Of a stretch of DNA of 64,000 nucleotides, positions 61,033-64,000 are shown piece after piece (the first letter of the stretch is position 1; each line of letters begins with the position of its first letter). Source of the stretch: CAXXOK01 sp963675655 (GTDB lineage: Bacteria; Bacillota; Clostridia; Christensenellales; Aristaeellaceae); the NCBI GenBank assembly GCA_963675655.1, contig OY776489.1, forward strand, positions 2,728,001-2,792,000. Direction: 5' to 3'. Made by a program: the position numbers and the translations under genes. The notes under the pieces were generated by a model. The model was not told the origin of the DNA. It made no database searches and worked only from the letters and a program-made list of their open reading frames with translations.

Positions 61033-61374
61033 TTGACGAACCTAGAACGCCTTAAACTTGAGCTTAACAATAAAGAATACTATATAGATGCCCTTTATTC
61101 CGAATTTCTGGCAGAAAATGGGCTTGTATCAGACGCAACCTATTCTAAAACTGAATCTGAAATGAACCTGCTGCAAGCGGTTATTTCTGTTCTGGAAACA
61201 CTTTCAAACGACATTGATGTATTCCGCAAGGTAAGTACCGAGTTTGCCACTACAACCGATGCTTATAAATTCCTGCGTCAACGTATCAGTGATATTCAAC
61301 GGCGTATTACTTGGCTAAATGACAAGAATACAGCGGGGAATACAAGCAATGTTACCTTCATGTATCACACTTGA
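61033..61374 (+). CDS. Putative head-tail connector protein
   Basis: 113 residues from TTG 61033 with GGAG eight bases ahead; the upstream frame to 60940 overlaps the opposite gene. Helical: LERLKLELNNKEYYIDALYSEFLAENGL, then TDAYKFLRQRISDIQRRITWLND. The size, the helices and the position after the portal suit an adaptor of the gp15/gp6 kind. Overlaps the next frame. Confidence 0.55.
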   Translation: MTNLERLKLELNNKEYYIDALYSEFLAENGLVSDATYSKTESEMNLLQAVISVLETLSNDIDVFRKVSTEFATTTDAYKFLRQRISDIQRRITWLNDKNTAGNTSNVTFMYHT

Positions 61375-61388
61375 CGGGCGGTGATCTA

Positions 61389-62564
61389 ATGTATAATCCA
61401 ACCGCTGCCATGTTTAAACAGACATTATCCAGAGAGGGCAAGGAAATCACCTGTAACGGGCAAGCAATCCCTTGCTTTTTCAGGAAACGTAATGATGATC
61501 TTTTACCAAAGGAAACCGCTTATCTATTTACAGCGTCAAACGCACAACTTCAAATGGGTGACGTATTCATATATTCTGGAAAACAATATCTGGTGATGAG
61601 CAAAGAACAGGAAGAAAATTCCGAATATAAAAAGTATTCCGTTCTGCAAACAAATTACTCAATAAAGATTATGATACCATGGGTAAGTGATAGTAGCAAA
61701 GCCGATCTATATCAATTTCCTTGCTTTGTCGATGATATCAATTTACTGCTTCACAAAACAACGGTCATTACAATAGATAGCCGCATCACCATTATTACAC
61801 CAGATAATGGAGTTAGTAGAAGAATCGGTCTTAATATGAGATTCTTCGCTTGTGGTACTACAATGGCTTTCAAAGTAACAGATATATATTATGTAAACGG
61901 ATTTTGCACAATATATGCCGAAAGAAATGAAATTTCATCGCTAGATGATATAGAAAATGAGATTGCAAACCGCTGGAGCTATGAAAGCAAGGATACCTAT
62001 ACGATAAACGTTTCGATTGCTAATGTACCCTTGTTTGTAGGAGATACGTCAGCGATCATAACAACGATAACGAAAAATGGTGCTGCATACACGCCCGTTA
62101 GTGGAGAATTAACGTTTTCAGCAGACAATACAAGCGTAGTTCAAATAGAAGAAAGTACAATCACCGCAATTGCAGCAGGAACGAGCACAATAACAGCGAC
62201 CATTGCGGGAATTTCTGCGTTTTGTACAATCGAAGTGCAGGAGGTTGTTCAAACCATAATAACCAACGTTAATGCAACCAATGCAGAACTACAGGGTACG
62301 GTGTGGAGAATTTGTGAAGATGATACGGCTGTTTTTACACTATCAAAAACACAAGGTGGAACAACAATATCTTCTGGATTTACCTTTGCCGATCAAACCG
62401 GAATGACCAGCGCAAGCACATATTATACTTTCACGGTGCTGGATAGCAATCGATTCTCAATTCTAAATAAGAAATACAACCTGAATAAGCAACTCTTAAT
62501 CGCTTATACAGACAATGAAACACACGAAATAGGTACAATCAATGCACTACTAATAGCTTGGTAA
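61389..62564 (+). CDS. Phage structural protein with a C-terminal Ig-like (BIG2) domain
   Basis: 391 residues from ATG 61389. The N-terminal half (MYNPTAAMFKQTLSREGKEI, DVFIYSGKQYLVMSKEQEENSEYKKY) resembles head-completion/stopper or minor tail adaptors. The second half has VGDTSAIITTITKNGAAY, LTFSADNTSVVQI and AIAAGTSTITATIAG, the pattern of bacterial Ig-like group 2 domains that decorate phage particles and bind cell-surface sugars, followed by another beta domain. No tail genes follow; a terminator does. Confidence 0.65.
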   Translation: MYNPTAAMFKQTLSREGKEITCNGQAIPCFFRKRNDDLLPKETAYLFTASNAQLQMGDVFIYSGKQYLVMSKEQEENSEYKKYSVLQTNYSIKIMIPWVSDSSKADLYQFPCFVDDINLLLHKTTVITIDSRITIITPDNGVSRRIGLNMRFFACGTTMAFKVTDIYYVNGFCTIYAERNEISSLDDIENEIANRWSYESKDTYTINVSIANVPLFVGDTSAIITTITKNGAAYTPVSGELTFSADNTSVVQIEESTITAIAAGTSTITATIAGISAFCTIEVQEVVQTIITNVNATNAELQGTVWRICEDDTAVFTLSKTQGGTTISSGFTFADQTGMTSASTYYTFTVLDSNRFSILNKKYNLNKQLLIAYTDNETHEIGTINALLIAW

Positions 62565-62589
62565 TAAAAAATGAAAATGAATATAAATT

Positions 62590-62621
62590 CCCCAGCCATT
62601 TTATACCGGCTGGGGTTTCTT
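62590..62621 (+). terminator. Terminator after the Ig-domain gene
   Basis: CCCCAGCC (62590-62597) pairs with GGCTGGGG (62608-62615), 10-nt loop, then TTTCTT. Confidence 0.82.
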
Positions 62622-62640
62622 AATGGAGGAATAAATTAAT

Positions 62641-62811
62641 ATGGCAGAGCAAGAAAAAATTGTTTATACTGTTGCAGAAATTCAAAAGCTCTTAGGAATT
62701 GGCAAGAATCAAGCATATGAATTGGTCAATAGTGGGGCTTTCCCAGTAAAAACAGTTGGCAAGAAATTGATAATTTCTAAGGTTGGGTTTCAAAATTGGC
62801 TGAATGGATGA
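62641..62811 (+). CDS. Excisionase-like MerR/AlpA helix-turn-helix protein
   Basis: 56 residues, ATG after GGAGG: YTVAEIQKLLGIGKNQAYELV, then FPVKTVGKKLIISKVGFQNWL, the winged DNA-binding domain of excisionases and AlpA regulators. It probably works with the integrase in excision or controls it. It lies far from the integrase gene. Confidence 0.85.
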   Translation: MAEQEKIVYTVAEIQKLLGIGKNQAYELVNSGAFPVKTVGKKLIISKVGFQNWLNG

Positions 62812-62917
62812 TTTATACTAGATTTATGTCATAATCTAAAAGTGATACAAAACGAGTACAGATGTAGATTTCAAAATCAAAATCTGATATAATTGTAAAT
62901 AAAAGGAGGAGATCGGA

Positions 62918-63505
62918 ATGCGTAAATTAATTGCAATAATCTTTGTGCTAATGATTGTATGCACCAACTCGACAGGTTTTTGTGAAGAACAGCAAGAATC
63001 TCATGACTACAGAAATTGCAATTGGGGTATGACGTTAAATGAAGTAAAAGAAGCAGAAGGGGACGTTGTTTGGGAGATCAACGATAGCACTCAAAACGCT
63101 GATGGTTATATTGCTACAATTGGGACTATTGAATGTTTGATTGTTTTTAACTTTGATAGCGAAGGAAAACTAAACATTGGAACAATTATGGATAACAGCG
63201 TTTATAGTAACTATATGTTCTATATTAGCAGTTTTGAAACATTTGAAACCGCACTAACAAAGAAATATGGAAAACCGAAAGAAGCAAATGACATTTGGTT
63301 AAATGATCCTTTTGGATATTACAAAGATAATAAGAGCGAATGGGGAAATGCAATTGCAACTGGAAGATTATTTCGTCTCTATACGTGGGCAACAAATGAC
63401 ACTCAAATTCAACTAATGCTAGGTTTGCAGGGTAACGAAATAGTTCATGCAATTCAATATGTGGATAAGAATAACATGCCTTCAAATGAAGTATCAGGAT
63501 TATGA
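62918..63505 (+). CDS. Secreted protein of unknown function
   Basis: 195 residues. A signal peptide (RKLIAIIFVLMIVCTNSTGFCEE) with possible lipobox absent, then SHDYRNCNWGMTLNEVKEAEGDVVWEI, a pattern shared by many exported Firmicute proteins beginning with a W-G-M-x-x-x-E-V motif, and FETALTKKYGKPKEA. GGAGGAG ahead of its ATG. It may be lysogenic cargo of the element or the start of chromosomal DNA. Confidence 0.7.
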   Translation: MRKLIAIIFVLMIVCTNSTGFCEEQQESHDYRNCNWGMTLNEVKEAEGDVVWEINDSTQNADGYIATIGTIECLIVFNFDSEGKLNIGTIMDNSVYSNYMFYISSFETFETALTKKYGKPKEANDIWLNDPFGYYKDNKSEWGNAIATGRLFRLYTWATNDTQIQLMLGLQGNEIVHAIQYVDKNNMPSNEVSGL

Positions 63506-63568
63506 AGCTTATAGCGTAGTTATCTTGAAAACAGGGTTTCACAAATGGTCAATCCAGTAAAAAAATAT

Positions 63569-63856
63569 CTACTCCTTGGCTTTATCAATTATGGGTTTGA
63601 TTGCTGAGTAGAACTTCAATTCAACTTCGGTTTCTAGTAATTCTTGTGAGGCAGTTATTTTCGCTTCTTCGATGCTTTGTATTTTTGAAGCTTTATAATC
63701 TTCGGAAACTCCTTGTATGTTTAAAGATACTGTTGCTTCATGGATCGCAAAAATCATTGAATCGAAAAATGCCACCCTGTCCTGTAGTTCTTTCTTCTTG
63801 GCTTCAAGAGATGTAATTTTGGCGACAAGCATTTCCATTGTGCAGATTTCGAACAT
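63569..63856 (-). CDS. Small coiled-coil protein
   Basis: 95 residues from ATG 63856 with GGGGG ahead (the frame runs to 63949). MEMLVAKITSLEAKKKELQDRVAFFDSMI and IEEAKITASQELLETEVELKFY form two long helices. No family recognised. It runs opposite to the preceding genes; the bases from 63857 to the end hold no gene I can support. Confidence 0.6.
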   Translation of the reverse strand: MFEICTMEMLVAKITSLEAKKKELQDRVAFFDSMIFAIHEATVSLNIQGVSEDYKASKIQSIEEAKITASQELLETEVELKFYSAIKPIIDKAKE

Positions 63857-64000
63857 AGCGCCTACCCCCTTCAAAACTTGTTTCAATACTATTATTCTAG
63901 AAAATGGCAAATTTTCCTTCTGTGAATAATAAGTGATAATAAGTGACATGGAAAACGGGGGGTAAAGTTGGTGGAAACATTGTAGAAAAAGGGTTGATTT

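Larger units (their letters stand above)
47789..64000. mobile_element. Integrated phage-like element at the ssrA 3' end (right end outside the window)
   Basis: Base composition falls visibly after ssrA, and the genes change to integrase, capsid, terminase, portal, connector and excisionase-like types with many small coupled ORFs. Scaffold and capsid come before terminase and portal, and no tail, holin, endolysin or repressor gene is seen. No copy of the ssrA 3' end (CCCTCACCTCCACCA) is found further right, so the far attachment site is beyond 64 kb or is a different sequence. Confidence 0.8.

Overview
The window looks like the chromosome of an anaerobic Firmicute of the class Clostridia. The signs are strong Shine-Dalgarno sequences, TTGACA/TATAAT promoters, gapN, the phoH-pgpH-ybeY-cdd-era cluster, a MinD/NifX metal-centre operon, smpB-ssrA and no outer-membrane genes. 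From 1 to about 47.8 kb the sequence has mid-range GC and is mostly housekeeping DNA. From about 47.8 kb to the end it is visibly more AT-rich and carries an integrated phage-like element.

Layout of the chromosomal part. The minus strand carries ligA (cut by the window start), pcrA and yerC. Then come tRNA-Lys(UUU), an intact IS200-type element and a minus-strand small RNA candidate with its own promoter and terminator. gapN follows, then a loosely packed stretch with a sortase-type surface protein, a PAS-GGDEF diguanylate cyclase, a frameshifted secreted protein, a decayed second IS200 copy and two secreted or cell-wall proteins. Next are ilvE, an unknown gene, an RluA-type pseudouridine synthase and a HAD phosphatase. 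On the minus strand, phoH, pgpH, a ybeY-cdd fusion and era serve rRNA maturation, c-di-AMP turnover and pyrimidine salvage. A five-gene peptide transporter (opp) is on the plus strand. A minus-strand seven-gene operon combines DUF5320, DUF134, two NifX-like proteins, two ferredoxin-containing MinD-type ATPases and a metallo-beta-lactamase-fold enzyme. A two-component system, TraX, icd, a membrane Hsp70 pair, rluB, ybaK, a MATE pump, proA, smpB and ssrA complete it.

The element begins at the 3' end of ssrA, a classic integration site, with a tyrosine integrase. Next is a 1.9 kb non-coding array of 16 imperfect ~75 bp direct repeats, each with a 21 bp dyad (7 bp arm, 7 bp spacer, 7 bp arm). Then come scaffold and major capsid genes, small early-type genes, a winged-helix protein, terminase, portal, an interruption holding two cargo genes, head-tail connector-like genes, an excisionase-like HTH and a secreted protein. 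No tail, lysis or repressor genes are visible. Together with the capsid-before-terminase order, this suggests a capsid-forming satellite or a rearranged prophage. Two further dyads of the array type lie at 59.35 and 60.12 kb, and GTAGAAA repeats are shared by the integrase promoter region and the 59.35 kb site. This points to a recombination-site system that I do not recognise.
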